Shown in pieces: positions 40,201 through 48,585 of a stretch of 64,000 bases of DNA. Within the stretch, counting starts at the first letter, position 1. The number at the start of each line of letters is the position of its first letter. Source of the DNA: Rhodococcus_G sp042879035 (lineage in GTDB: Bacteria; Actinomycetota; Actinomycetes; Mycobacteriales; Mycobacteriaceae). The stretch spans positions 186,001-250,000 of the forward strand of contig NZ_JBIAOU010000007.1 in the NCBI RefSeq assembly GCF_042879035.1, read 5' to 3'. The notes under the pieces were generated by a model, which was not told the origin of the DNA, made no database searches, and saw nothing but the letters and a program-made list of their open reading frames with translations. The position numbers and the translations under genes were made by a program.

Positions 40201-41104
40201 TGTCGCCGGCGATGATCCGTCTCAGCCATGCACTCGCCTCGTCGTCCGACGGGGGACGCCGCCCGCCCGGGGTGGCCGTCGGCCACGACCCGAGGAACCG
40301 CACGGTGTGTTTGCGATGCAGGGCCTTGAGCGCCTCGGCCACCGCGGAATCCTCGACGTGGCCGCTGCAGTCGAGGTAGAAGCGGTAGGTGCCGAACTCG
40401 ACGCGCGTGGGCCGAGACTCGATTCGGGTGAGATCGATTCCGCGCGTGGAGAATTCCTCCATCGCACTGACCAGGGACCCGGGTTCGTGGCTGAGCTGCA
40501 TCACCACCGAGGTGCGGTCGGAGCCCGTCGCGGCGGGCACCGGACCGGGCCGGGTGACCAGCACGAAACGGGTTCGCGCGCCGGGGAAGTCCGCCACCCC
40601 GCCGGCAAGGACGTCGAGACCGAGACGCTCACCGGCGAGCGCGGTCGACACCGCAGCGTCCGCTGCTCCGGCCGCCACGTCCTCGGCGGCTCCGGCGTTG
40701 GAGGACGCGGACTCGACGCGGGCGCCCGGCAGGTGGCTCTCGATCCACATCCGCACCTGCGCCAACGCCACCGGATACGCCCGGACGGTGCGCACCGCGT
40801 CGAGGGTGGTCCCGGGCCGGGCGACGATCGTGAAGCTCACGTCGAGTTCGGTCTCGGCGACGATCTGCAGACGGTCGCCGAGGGCGAGCGCGTCCAGGGT
40901 CGGCGGCACGGGCCCCTCGACGGAGCTCTCGATCGGCACCACCGCGCCCTCGACGGAGCCGTCCCGGACCAGTTCGAGCGCCGCGGGCGGGCTGGCCGCA
41001 GCCACCCGCTCGACCCGACCGTCGAAGGCGCCGGACGCCTCGAGGCGGTCCAACGCCATCTCGGTGAAGGTTCCGGTCGGTCCGAAGTAGGCGATGCGAG
41101 GCAC
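40184..41104 (-). CDS. pheA: Prephenate dehydratase
   Basis: This 306-residue enzyme converts prephenate to phenylpyruvate in phenylalanine synthesis. The catalytic periplasmic-binding-like domain runs from RIAYFGPTGTFTEMAL to the TRF motif (residues 178-180, with the essential Thr). An ACT domain follows (about residues 190-270, with LSHEPGSL and the ESRPTR site) and provides feedback control by phenylalanine. It is a monofunctional enzyme without chorismate mutase, as usual in actinomycetes. The ATG at 41,104 begins the fold directly. It is translationally coupled to the histidine phosphatase. Confidence 0.96.
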   Translation of the reverse strand: MPRIAYFGPTGTFTEMALDRLEASGAFDGRVERVAAASPPAALELVRDGSVEGAVVPIESSVEGPVPPTLDALALGDRLQIVAETELDVSFTIVARPGTTLDAVRTVRAYPVALAQVRMWIESHLPGARVESASSNAGAAEDVAAGAADAAVSTALAGERLGLDVLAGGVADFPGARTRFVLVTRPGPVPAATGSDRTSVVMQLSHEPGSLVSAMEEFSTRGIDLTRIESRPTRVEFGTYRFYLDCSGHVEDSAVAEALKALHRKHTVRFLGSWPTATPGGRRPPSDDEASAWLRRIIAGDSEGAN

Positions 41105-41170
41105 CCGCTCAGATTACGCGGGCCGCGCACCCGCCCGACGTCGCCGCGGCCGTGTCGTGGCGGCGCGCCG

Positions 41171-41902
41171 TCAGCGGCGGCCGAGGTCGGCGGTGATGCC
41201 GAGGTCGCGCAGGTGGGCCGAGGTCGCGGCGCCGCCGGGGACCGCGATCGCGACGAGTACCTCGCGGACCGCCTCCGCGGCGGCGGCGCTGAGGCCGGCG
41301 ATCGGGGCGGGGTCCGCGGCCAGGTAGGCGGCGGTGATGTCGTCTCCCCGCAGCGACGCGACGGTCGCGGCGAGGATCGCGATCACCTCCTCGCCGGTGC
41401 GGGCGTGCGCGACGAACCCGGCGTCGGAGTGGGCGAGCACGGCGAGGAAGTCCGCGACGTCGGCCGCGTCCGCGTCCGCGGCGAGCACGGGATGGGCTCC
41501 GACCTCGGCGATCCGGGCGGCCGCGTCGGCGGCCCAGCCACGCCCGGCGGCGCCGGGGTCGACGCGCACGGCGAGGCGGGCGGGCAGCGCGAGCGGGTCC
41601 CCCTGCGCGAGGGCGAGCGCGTCGTCGAGCTGGTCGAGCGGGCAGTCCACCTCGATGCGGGCCAACTCGGGGACGTTCGCGGGCAGCGCGTCGGGCGCCA
41701 CGTCGAGCCGCAGCCACAGCGGTCCGTCGGCGGCGTCGACACCGGCGAGAGCGGTCGCCGCCAGCAGCGGCGCCCCGAACATCGTGTCCCGGTCGCGGGC
41801 CCGGAGCGCGTCCGCGTCGGCGCAGATCTCGGCGAGCAGACCGGCGAACGGGGGCTGCGATTCGCGGGGGGACGGCGGTTCGAGGTTGAGCAGGGTGGCC
41901 AC
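41171..41902 (-). CDS. Conserved hypothetical protein, 243 aa
   Basis: I do not recognise a family. The protein is alanine- and aspartate-rich, with a regular alternation of short strands and helices (LLAATALAGVDAADGPLWLRLDV, LPARLAVRVDPG, HPVLAADADAADVADFLAVL) that suggests an alpha/beta soluble fold. No signal peptide, membrane helix or cysteine motif is visible. It starts with GTG at 41,902, six bases after TACCGT, with no ribosome site, so the mRNA may be leaderless. It is divergent from the iron-regulated DUF2470 gene; the gap holds the iron box, which might affect both genes. Confidence 0.65.
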   Translation of the reverse strand: MATLLNLEPPSPRESQPPFAGLLAEICADADALRARDRDTMFGAPLLAATALAGVDAADGPLWLRLDVAPDALPANVPELARIEVDCPLDQLDDALALAQGDPLALPARLAVRVDPGAAGRGWAADAAARIAEVGAHPVLAADADAADVADFLAVLAHSDAGFVAHARTGEEVIAILAATVASLRGDDITAAYLAADPAPIAGLSAAAAEAVREVLVAIAVPGGAATSAHLRDLGITADLGRR

Positions 41903-41957
41903 CGGTCAACGGTAATCCTGCGCGGAACCCTTGCGCGGCCCGGGGCCCTCATCTAAC

Positions 41958-41976
41958 TTAGGCATGGCTAACCTAC
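41958..41976. promoter_or_regulatory. Iron box (DtxR/IdeR operator)
   Basis: TTAGGCATGGCTAACCTAC matches the IdeR/DtxR consensus TTAGGTTAGGCTAACCTAA at 15 of 19 positions, including both TTAGG-type and CTAACCTA halves. It lies 45 bases before the DUF2470 gene, in its promoter. The M. tuberculosis counterpart gene (Rv3839) is, as I recall, IdeR-repressed. Confidence 0.8.
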
Positions 41977-42020
41977 TGTGACCGGCACCGCATCCCCCGC
42001 CGCGGAAAAAGGAGCTCCCC

Positions 42021-42788
42021 ATGACCGCTTCGACCACGCTCGGCCCCACCACCGCCGAACGCGTCCGCACCGCGTGCGCCCGCGCCCAGCAGGCCGTCCT
42101 TGCCGTCGACGGCAGCGACCCGGTCGCCGTCGCGGTCCACCACCTGCGCTCGTGCGGAGACGTCGTCGTCGCCGTCCCCGCCCACGCCACCATCACCGCC
42201 CTCGCCTGGCAGGCCGGCCGCGGCGGACTGCCCGCCGTCCTCGAACTGACCGACCACGCGCCGCTCGCACTCCGCGAGCCCGTCCGGTCGCTGGTGTGGC
42301 TGCGCGGCAGCCTGCACGCCGTCCCGACCGAAGCCACCCGCGCGCTGGCCGCCGCCGTCGCCGACGAGCACCCGAACCCGGCACTGCTCGACGTCGGCCA
42401 CTCCACCACCCTGCTGCGCCTGGTCCTCGACTCCGCCGTCGTCGCCGACAGCCACGGCGCCGAACCGGTCCCGCTCCCTGACCTTCTCGGCGCCGCCCCC
42501 GACCCGTTCTGGGCCGTCGAGGACGACTGGATCACCCACCTCGAGGCCGACCACGCCGACATCGTCGACCAACTGGCCCAACGACTTCCGCGGGGCCTGC
42601 AGACCGGGCAGGTGCGTCCGCTCGGCATCGACCGCTACGGCGTGCGACTGCGCGTCGAGTCCGCGTCCGGCGACAGCGACGTCCGACTGCCCTTCGCGGA
42701 CCCCGTCGACGACCCCGCCTCCCTCAACCGCGCGCTGCGCGTCCTCGTCGGCTGCCCGTTCCTCAACGGCCTGCGCTCACGCCGCTGA
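42021..42788 (+). CDS. DUF2470 domain-containing protein, iron-regulated (Rv3839-like), 255 aa
   Basis: The protein has an N-terminal split-barrel-like region (HLRSCGDVVVAVPAHATITALAW, SLVWLRGSLHAVP) and a C-terminal DUF2470 domain (DDWITHLEADHADIVDQLAQRL, then PLGIDRYGVRLRV). This is the layout of heme-utilisation HugZ/pyridoxamine-oxidase-like proteins. It may bind or degrade heme or another iron ligand; no activity is proven. AAAGGAG precedes the ATG. The iron box at 41,958 predicts repression when iron is plentiful. Position and size match Rv3839 in the pheA-bfrB neighbourhood of M. tuberculosis. Confidence 0.85.
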   Translation: MTASTTLGPTTAERVRTACARAQQAVLAVDGSDPVAVAVHHLRSCGDVVVAVPAHATITALAWQAGRGGLPAVLELTDHAPLALREPVRSLVWLRGSLHAVPTEATRALAAAVADEHPNPALLDVGHSTTLLRLVLDSAVVADSHGAEPVPLPDLLGAAPDPFWAVEDDWITHLEADHADIVDQLAQRLPRGLQTGQVRPLGIDRYGVRLRVESASGDSDVRLPFADPVDDPASLNRALRVLVGCPFLNGLRSRR

Positions 42789-42862
42789 CCCGGCGCGTCC
42801 CCGGCTACGCGTGCGACGCTGGGCCCGGCAACGAACGCCGGACCGACGGACGGGGACGACAC

Positions 42863-43558
42863 ATGATCTCGGACGAACGCGCCGCGCTCGACGCACTCGA
42901 CGAGGGCGCGATCCCGCAGTACCTCGACGCCCATTCGCATCTGCCGGGTCCACGTGCCAACCTCGCGCTCGTCGGCGCCCTCACCGACGTCGCCCCGCCC
43001 GAGCTGGCGTTCGCCCTCGCCGACGATCCCGACGAGTTCCGTCGACTCTGCGGCACCGCCGCCCTCGGCCGCCTGCTGACGGGCGACGACGGCACGGCCC
43101 TCGCGGTGGTCGAATCCCGCGCGGCCGAGGGCTTCTGGCGGGTCCGCGAGGGCGCAGCGATGGCGCTGCAACGCCTCGGCGACGACGACCCCGCGGCACT
43201 GCGGCGCGTCGTCTCGGAGTGGTCCGCGCACCCCGATCCCCTCGTCGCGCGCGCGGCGGTCGCGGGCATCTGCGAGCCGCGCCTGCTCGCGGACGCGCAG
43301 ACCGCGCTCGCCGCCCTCGACGCGTGCGCGGCCGCGACGGACGTCCTGCGCCGCGTCCCCGCGCAGCGTCGGCGCGAACCCGATGTCCGAACGCTGCGCA
43401 AGGGACTCGGCTACTGCTGGAGCGTCGCCGTCGCCGGTGACCCCGACACCGGGCTGCCCCGGTTCGCCGCCCTCTCCGACGACCCCGATCCCGACGTGCG
43501 GTGGATCGTCCGGGAGAACCGCCGCAAGGCACGGCTGCGACGCCTGCTGCCGGACTGA
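42863..43558 (+). CDS. HEAT-repeat protein, 231 aa
   Basis: Successive helical pairs of about 30 residues (ELAFALADDPDEFRRLCGTAALGRLL, FWRVREGAAMALQRLGDDDPAALRRVV, DPLVARAAVAGICEPRLL, DDPDPDVRWIVRENRRKARLRRLL) give a HEAT/PBS-lyase-like solenoid. Such proteins are usually protein-binding scaffolds. No enzyme motif, signal or membrane segment is visible. The start at 42,863 has GGGGA upstream. It is 74 bases after the DUF2470 gene and may be co-transcribed or have its own promoter. Confidence 0.75.
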   Translation: MISDERAALDALDEGAIPQYLDAHSHLPGPRANLALVGALTDVAPPELAFALADDPDEFRRLCGTAALGRLLTGDDGTALAVVESRAAEGFWRVREGAAMALQRLGDDDPAALRRVVSEWSAHPDPLVARAAVAGICEPRLLADAQTALAALDACAAATDVLRRVPAQRRREPDVRTLRKGLGYCWSVAVAGDPDTGLPRFAALSDDPDPDVRWIVRENRRKARLRRLLPD

Positions 43559-43702
43559 CCGCCCGCGGACGCCGCGGCCCGGCGAAAGGCACTGCGCACC
43601 AGGTACACACATCGGCAGTGGTGCGAGTGGCGCCGCACCCGAAGGGCCGGGGCCGTCACCGGAGTGGCCGTTCTTCAGGTGGGCGCTGCGGCGGCTATCG
43701 TC

Positions 43703-43728
43703 GTTTCCGCGAGGCAGATCCGGGGTAT
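43703..43728 (+). promoter_or_regulatory. SigF/SigB-type promoter of the GAF-ANTAR unit
   Basis: GTTT (43,703-43,706), 16 bases, then GGGTAT (43,723-43,728) is an exact match to the actinobacterial SigF/SigB promoter GTTT-N15-17-GGGTAT. It lies 39 bases before a small leader frame and 83 bases before the first GAF-ANTAR gene. The rest of the 43,559-43,702 gap shows nothing else. Confidence 0.7.
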
Positions 43729-43766
43729 GTCCCGGGGCACGATGCAAACAGAGGAGGAGTAGCGCG

Positions 43767-43814
43767 ATGCCGGTCGTTGCGCCGTATCCCTGTCGCCCTG
43801 GGTCACCGCCATGA
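43767..43814 (+). CDS. Possible 15-residue leader peptide
   Basis: ATG at 43,767 stands seven bases after GAGGAGGAG, the strongest ribosome site nearby. It opens a frame of 15 codons (MPVVAPYPCRPGSPP) whose TGA overlaps the ATG of the GAF-ANTAR gene as ATGA. The main gene has no ribosome site of its own, so it is probably translated by coupling to this small frame. The peptide is Pro-rich, which could make ribosomes pause. The coding call rests on the ribosome site and overlap only. Confidence 0.55.
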   Translation: MPVVAPYPCRPGSPP

Positions 43815-44536
43815 GTGACCAGGGCGCGGATCCGGTCGACACGATCAGGGCTTCGCTGCTGCAGGCGCTGCGATCCCACCGGGATCCGCTGGAGGCGCTG
43901 GTGCGCACCTGCCAGGCGTCCCTCGAGGTGCTGGCGGCGGACGGGATGTCGGTCGCGGTGGCGACGGGTTCCGGATATCCCCAGACCGTGTTCGCCAGCG
44001 ACGAGACGGTCGAACGGATCGAGTCGCTGCAATTCACCCTCGGCGTGGGCCCGTGCATCGAGTCCATCGCCGAGCGCGGTCCCGTCCTGGTGCCCGACCT
44101 CGCCGAATCATCCGACAGGTGGCCGGTTCTCGTCAGCGAGCTCGCGACGCTCCCCGTCGGGGCGATCTTCGCGTTCCCGCTCCAGGCCGGCTCGATCGCG
44201 CTCGGTTCGCTGAACCTGTACCGCAATGCGCCCGGGTTTCTCGACACCACGGAGCTGGCGAGGGCCCTGCGGATCGGCGACGTGATCACCATCGCGCTGC
44301 TCGGCCTGGCCGCGGTCGAGCACGACGCCGAACTCGACCGCCGGCTCGCCCACGCTCCGCACAACTCGGACGTGGTGCACCAGGCCACGGGCATGCTGGT
44401 GTCCCACTACCAGATTCCGGCGAGTGCGGCACTGGTGCGACTGCGGGCGTACGCGTTCGCGTCCGGGCGGCTCGTCGAGGAGGTCGCCCGCCTCCTCACC
44501 ACCCGACAACTCCGACTCGAGGACATCGACGCATGA
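43811..44536 (+). CDS. GAF and ANTAR domain protein, 241 aa
   Basis: Residues ~30-165 form a GAF sensor domain (FTLGVGPCIESIAERGPVLVPDLAESSDRWP, AIFAFPLQAGSIALGSLNLYR). Residues ~178-235 form an ANTAR RNA-binding three-helix domain (VVHQATGMLVSHYQIPASAALVRLRAYAFASGR). ANTAR proteins act as anti-terminators that bind two-hairpin RNA targets. The start overlaps the leader frame, and the stop overlaps the next GAF-ANTAR gene (ATGA). A SigF-type promoter lies upstream, so the unit is probably stress-controlled. The GAF ligand is unknown; no cysteine pair or heme site is evident. Confidence 0.88.
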   Translation: MSDQGADPVDTIRASLLQALRSHRDPLEALVRTCQASLEVLAADGMSVAVATGSGYPQTVFASDETVERIESLQFTLGVGPCIESIAERGPVLVPDLAESSDRWPVLVSELATLPVGAIFAFPLQAGSIALGSLNLYRNAPGFLDTTELARALRIGDVITIALLGLAAVEHDAELDRRLAHAPHNSDVVHQATGMLVSHYQIPASAALVRLRAYAFASGRLVEEVARLLTTRQLRLEDIDA

Positions 44537-45369
44537 GTACCGGCGGCATCCCCATACGGGGCACAGGCGACTACGCTGGAACACAACGGACCGACAGGCA
44601 GGAGATGCTGGTGCCGTCGAGTACCGATCGCGAATCGGAGTTGTTGCAGGCGTTGGTCGAACTGGCCGACACGCTGGTCGACGACTACGACATCGCCGAC
44701 CTCCTGCACATGCTGGTCATTCGCTGTGTCGACCTCACCGGCGCGGTCGCGGCCGGCCTGATGCTCGCCAATCAGCGCGGCGGCCTCCAGGTACTCGCGT
44801 CCTCCACCGAACAGACCCGGCTGCTGGAACTGTTCCAGCTGCAGGTGGACGAGGGCCCGTGTCTGGAGGCCTTCGGCAGCGGCGAGACGGTGATCGTCGA
44901 GGACCTCTCCACCGAGGCGCAGCGCTGGCCCCGGTTCACCCCCGAGGCACTCGCGCAGGGATTCCGGTCGGTGCAGGCGCTGCCGCTGCGGCTACGGAAG
45001 CAGACGATCGGCGCCCTGAACCTGTTCGGCGATCAGGTCGGCGTCCTCGCCCCACACGACCTGAAGCTCGCACGCGCCCTCGCGGACACCGCGACGATCG
45101 GCATCCTGCACGAGCGCGCCATCCGGCGGGCCGAGGTGCTGACCGAGCAGCTGCAGACCGCGTTGAACAACCGGATCACGATCGAGCAGGCCAAGGGCAT
45201 CATCGCGCACGCGGGCGACCTCGAGATGGGGCAGGCGTTCGAGGTGCTCCGCGACCACAGTCGCCGCACCAACACCCGCCTGTCGGCCATCGCCCACGAC
45301 CTCGTCACCGGCACGATCCGGGCAGCGGACCTCCTGTCCGGGAGCACGTCCTCCCCCGGGACGCCCTGA
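44533..45369 (+). CDS. GAF and ANTAR domain protein, second copy, 278 aa
   Basis: A GAF domain (about residues 40-190; LQVDEGPCLEAFGSGETVIVEDLSTEAQRWP, RSVQALPLRLRKQTIGALNLF) is followed by an ANTAR domain (ITIEQAKGIIAHAGDLEMGQAFEVLRDHSRRTNTRL, about residues 210-262). It is a clear paralogue of the preceding gene but diverged. The ATG at 44,533 overlaps the previous stop (ATGA). A second ATG at 44,605 or the GTG at 44,611, preceded by GGCAGGAG, would remove a weakly conserved 24-residue lead and may be the true start. A TACGCT sequence before it could be an internal promoter. Confidence 0.87.
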   Translation: MSTGGIPIRGTGDYAGTQRTDRQEMLVPSSTDRESELLQALVELADTLVDDYDIADLLHMLVIRCVDLTGAVAAGLMLANQRGGLQVLASSTEQTRLLELFQLQVDEGPCLEAFGSGETVIVEDLSTEAQRWPRFTPEALAQGFRSVQALPLRLRKQTIGALNLFGDQVGVLAPHDLKLARALADTATIGILHERAIRRAEVLTEQLQTALNNRITIEQAKGIIAHAGDLEMGQAFEVLRDHSRRTNTRLSAIAHDLVTGTIRAADLLSGSTSSPGTP

Positions 45370-45386
45370 CGGCTACCGTCGCCGGT

Positions 45387-46199
45387 GTGACCCGACTCGA
45401 CCACTGGCTCCGGCCCTCGCCACCCCCGCCGACCGAACCGCCACTCGATGCGCGGGAGCGGCGCGCACTGTGGGTCGAGGTCACGATCGTCCTGCTCGTC
45501 ACGTTCGGGCTGAGCGGGCTGTCCGGCGTCCTGTCGCTGATCGAGACCGCGATGGCGCCGGGCCAGCTGTCCGACCAGACGGTGGCGCTGAACACCTCAC
45601 GGTCCAGCGTCGGCTGGATCGACCTGGCGCGGCAGCTTCTCGGGATCCTGCGGCTGTGCGCGTGGGCGGCGCTCGGGTTGTACCTGCTGTGGCGCAGCGG
45701 TCTGGGCCCCGAGAAGATCGGCCTCGGCCGCCACCCCCGCTGGCGCCGCGACCTGCTGCCCGGGGTCGGGTTGGCCGCGCTGATCGGGCTGCCGGGGCTG
45801 GTGCTGTACCTCGTCGCGACCGCCGTCGGCGCGAATCTCACCGTGGTCCCGAGCACCGTCGACGACCACTGGTGGCGCCTGCCCGCCCTGGTGCTGTGGG
45901 CGCTGGCGAACTCCGCCGCCGAGGAAGTGCTCGTGGTCGCGTACCTGATCTCGCGGCTGCGCCGCCTCGGCTGGGGCGAGAACGCCGCGCTCGCCGCGTC
46001 CGCGCTCCTGCGCGGCAGCTACCACCTCTACCAGGGCCTCGGCGGGGGGCTCGGCAACGTCGTGATGGGGCTCGTGTTCGGCCGGTACTGGCAGCGGACC
46101 GGCAAACTCTGGCCGCTGGTCGTCGCGCACTGGCTGATCGACGCGGTCGCGTTCGTCGGATACACCCTGCTGCGGGGCCACGTCTCCTGGCTGCCCTGA
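45387..46199 (+). CDS. CPBP-family intramembrane metalloprotease, 270 aa
   Basis: This multi-pass membrane protein (about six to seven helices) carries the CPBP/CAAX-protease motifs in order: the Glu-Glu pair in NSAAEEVLVVAYLISRL, the His in SALLRGSYHLYQG, and HWLIDAVAF in the last helix. These residues bind zinc within the membrane in type II CAAX proteases. Its bacterial substrate is unknown. The GTG at 45,387 follows TACCGT by seven bases with no ribosome site, so the mRNA is probably leaderless. It is 17 bases after the GAF-ANTAR stop and 17 before the LCP gene. Confidence 0.85.
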   Translation: MTRLDHWLRPSPPPPTEPPLDARERRALWVEVTIVLLVTFGLSGLSGVLSLIETAMAPGQLSDQTVALNTSRSSVGWIDLARQLLGILRLCAWAALGLYLLWRSGLGPEKIGLGRHPRWRRDLLPGVGLAALIGLPGLVLYLVATAVGANLTVVPSTVDDHWWRLPALVLWALANSAAEEVLVVAYLISRLRRLGWGENAALAASALLRGSYHLYQGLGGGLGNVVMGLVFGRYWQRTGKLWPLVVAHWLIDAVAFVGYTLLRGHVSWLP

Positions 46200-46216
46200 C
46201 CAGTACAGTTTCTGGA

Positions 46217-47629
46217 GTGAACGGCGACGACCCCCGGTACCGAGACCCCCGTGACCCCGCGGCGGGCCGCGGCGCCGATCCCCGGCGGTCGCCGTACCCC
46301 GCTCAGACCCCGGGTGGACGGGTGCCGCCGACTCAGTACCCACCGCGACGTCAGGTCCCGCCGCAGCAGCGGCCCCCGCAGCGCGGCGGCGCTCCGGTCG
46401 ATCCGCGCCGCGCCGCGCCGCCGAACCCGGAGGGGACGCAGGTCATCCGCCGCGACGGGCGGTCCCCGGCGCCGGAACGCGCGTGGTCGAGGCAACCGGA
46501 GGCGTCCCCGCTCGCGCAGCGTTCCGCCGCGCCCCGGCAGGCCCCGCCGGGAGCATCCGGGTACGCGCCCACGCAGACCCCGCAGCCGCACACGGAACGA
46601 GCGCGTCCCCGCTCGGCGCCCCCGGCGCCGCCGCGAACGACACGTCCCCCGGCAGCCCCACCCGCCGAACCGCCTCGGCCGCGACGCCGGGCGCACTGGG
46701 GTCGCCGGATCGGGCTGATCGTCCTCGCGGTGCTGGTGTTCACAGTCGGGGCGGTGGTCTACCTGGACCGCTCCCTGAACCGGGTCGACGCACTCGCCGA
46801 CTACCCCGACCGGATCGCGGACACGCCGGGCACGAACTGGCTGCTCGTCGGGTCCGACAGCCGCACCGGCCTGACGGCCGAGCAGGAGCAGGAACTCGCG
46901 ACGGGCGGCGAACTCGACTCACAGCGCACCGACACGATCATGATCGTGCACATCCCGAAGAGCGGCGCCGCGACGATGGTGTCCATTCCTCGCGACTCGT
47001 ACGTCCCGATCCCCGGCTACGGCCGCGACAAGATCAACTCGTCGTTTGCACTCGGCGGCCCGCAACTCCTGGTGCAGACGGTCGAGGAGGCGACGGGCCT
47101 GCGGATGGACCACTACGCGGAGATCGGGTTCGGCGGCTTCGCCGGCATCGTCGACGCGGTCGGCGGCGTGCACCTGTGCGTGCCGTACCCGATCGACGAC
47201 CCGCTCGCGGGCGTCAACCTGCAGGCGGGATGCCAGGACCTCACCGGTGCCGAGTCGCTCGGCTTCGTCCGCAGTCGTGCCACCGCGCTGGCCGATCTGG
47301 ATCGGATGAACAACCAGCGCCTGTTCATGTCCGCGATGCTGGCGAAGGCCACCAGCGTCAGCACCCTCGTCAACCCGTTCCGGCTGTGGCCCATGGTGAC
47401 CAACGCGGCGAGCAGCCTGCAGGTCGACGAGGGCGATCACCTGTGGAACCTCGGCGGACTGGCGTGGGCGATGCGGGGCGACCCGGTGACCACGACCGTC
47501 CCCGTCGGGGGTTTCGAGGACGTCGACGGCTCCGGCAACGTGCTGCTGTGGGACCGGGAGAACGCGTCCCGGTTCTTCGAGGCCCTCGCCTCCGACGAGC
47601 CGGTCCCCGCGGACCTGCTGACGAACTGA
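46217..47629 (+). CDS. LytR-CpsA-Psr (LCP) family protein, 470 aa
   Basis: About 160 residues of Pro/Arg/Gln-rich cytoplasmic sequence precede one membrane helix (IGLIVLAVLVFTVGAVVYL, about residues 165-183) and an extracellular LCP domain. The domain has the SDSRTG start, RTDTIMIVHIP, MVSIPRDSYVPIPGYGRDKINSSF and FVRSRATALADLDRMNNQR, whose Arg/Asp residues bind polyprenyl pyrophosphate. In mycolate bacteria LCP enzymes attach arabinogalactan to peptidoglycan. No C-terminal LytR_C domain is present. The GTG at 46,217 is seven bases after TACAGT, so the mRNA is probably leaderless. Confidence 0.93.
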   Translation: MNGDDPRYRDPRDPAAGRGADPRRSPYPAQTPGGRVPPTQYPPRRQVPPQQRPPQRGGAPVDPRRAAPPNPEGTQVIRRDGRSPAPERAWSRQPEASPLAQRSAAPRQAPPGASGYAPTQTPQPHTERARPRSAPPAPPRTTRPPAAPPAEPPRPRRRAHWGRRIGLIVLAVLVFTVGAVVYLDRSLNRVDALADYPDRIADTPGTNWLLVGSDSRTGLTAEQEQELATGGELDSQRTDTIMIVHIPKSGAATMVSIPRDSYVPIPGYGRDKINSSFALGGPQLLVQTVEEATGLRMDHYAEIGFGGFAGIVDAVGGVHLCVPYPIDDPLAGVNLQAGCQDLTGAESLGFVRSRATALADLDRMNNQRLFMSAMLAKATSVSTLVNPFRLWPMVTNAASSLQVDEGDHLWNLGGLAWAMRGDPVTTTVPVGGFEDVDGSGNVLLWDRENASRFFEALASDEPVPADLLTN

Positions 47630-47934
47630 CGGACCGGACGCCGACCACCTTCCTCCGTCCGTGACAGTCCGTAACACACACTTTCCGGGCAGGGTCGTCA
47701 CCCCCGGGGCGGGGGCTCGCCGGCGCGGCGCATGGTGACGTCCGTCGCACCATCCGGAAACCGTTGCGTCCCGGCTCGTTCCGGCTCCATGCCCTCCACC
47801 CGTGCGGCCGACGAGCAGCCGAATGGCGAAAATCGTTCCAGGACAACATGATCGAACCTTCGTCGACCCCTCCCGCACCGATGAGGACCGCCACGGAGCG
47901 GCGCTTCCGGACCGGAATCGAAGGACGACCTCAC

Positions 47935-47953
47935 TTAGGACACACTGCCCTCA
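47935..47953. promoter_or_regulatory. Possible iron box upstream of ferritin (weak)
   Basis: TTAGGACACACTGCCCTCA keeps the TTAGG half and CT..CCT of the IdeR consensus (12 of 19). It lies 54-72 bases before the ferritin start, upstream of its -35 region, where an activating IdeR dimer would bind as described for M. tuberculosis bfrB. The match alone is not convincing. The rest of 47,630-47,934 shows no structure I can name. Confidence 0.35.
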
Positions 47954-47970
47954 ATAAGGGTCCGCTTGGA

Positions 47971-47999
47971 TGCGAACCCCCTCTGACCAGCGCTATCGT
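47971..47999 (+). promoter_or_regulatory. Ferritin promoter, probably leaderless transcript
   Basis: TGCGAA (47,971-47,976), 17 bases, then TATCGT (47,994-47,999) fit a SigA-type promoter. The ATG follows after seven bases and no ribosome site is present, so transcription should start at or near the A of the ATG. Confidence 0.55.
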
Positions 48000-48006
48000 C
48001 CCCGTC

Positions 48007-48573
48007 ATGAGCGCACCGGAGGACATCAACCAGACGAAGTTCCATGCCCTTCTCCACGATCAGATCCGCCACGAGTTCAACGCGTCGCACCAGTACCTGG
48101 CGATCGCGGTCTACTTCGACAACGCCGACCTCCCCCAGCTGGCGAAGCACTTCTACGCGCAGTCGGTCGAGGAACGCAACCACGCGATGATGATGGTCCA
48201 GTACTTCCTCGACCGGGACATCGCTGTCGATCTGAGTGGAGTCGATCCGGTGCTCTCCCACTTCGAGAGCCCCCGCGAACCGCTCGCTCTCGCGCTCGCA
48301 CAGGAGAAGACCGTCACCGAGCAGATCGTCCGGTTGGCGAGCACCGCCCGCGAGGAGGGCGACTACCTCGGCGAGCAGTTCATGCAGTGGTTCCTCAAGG
48401 AGCAGGTCGAGGAGGTCGCGTCGATGAACACCCTGCTGACCATCGCCGACCGCGCGGGCCTCAACCTGTTCGACCTGGAGAACTTCGTCGCCCGCGAGAT
48501 CGGTGCCGCGGACGCGTTGGGTGCCGCAGCCAAGTCGACCGGCACGCCCGCCGTCGCCGGTGGCGCACTCTAG
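48007..48573 (+). CDS. bfrB: Ferritin (non-heme, BfrB-type)
   Basis: This 188-residue four-helix ferritin stores iron as a 24-mer. Helix A has HALLHDQIRHEFNASHQYLAIAVYF with a ferroxidase Glu, helix B has QSVEERNHAMMMVQYF with the E-x2-H pair, and helix C/D has FMQWFLKEQVEEVASMNTLL. The methionine ligand of heme bacterioferritins is not in place, so the non-heme BfrB group fits. The C-terminus is a flexible Gly/Ala tail as in mycobacterial BfrB. The position between the LCP and glpQ-type backbone genes matches Rv3841. Confidence 0.93.
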   Translation: MSAPEDINQTKFHALLHDQIRHEFNASHQYLAIAVYFDNADLPQLAKHFYAQSVEERNHAMMMVQYFLDRDIAVDLSGVDPVLSHFESPREPLALALAQEKTVTEQIVRLASTAREEGDYLGEQFMQWFLKEQVEEVASMNTLLTIADRAGLNLFDLENFVAREIGAADALGAAAKSTGTPAVAGGAL

Positions 48574-48585
48574 GTGGCTCCGCCG

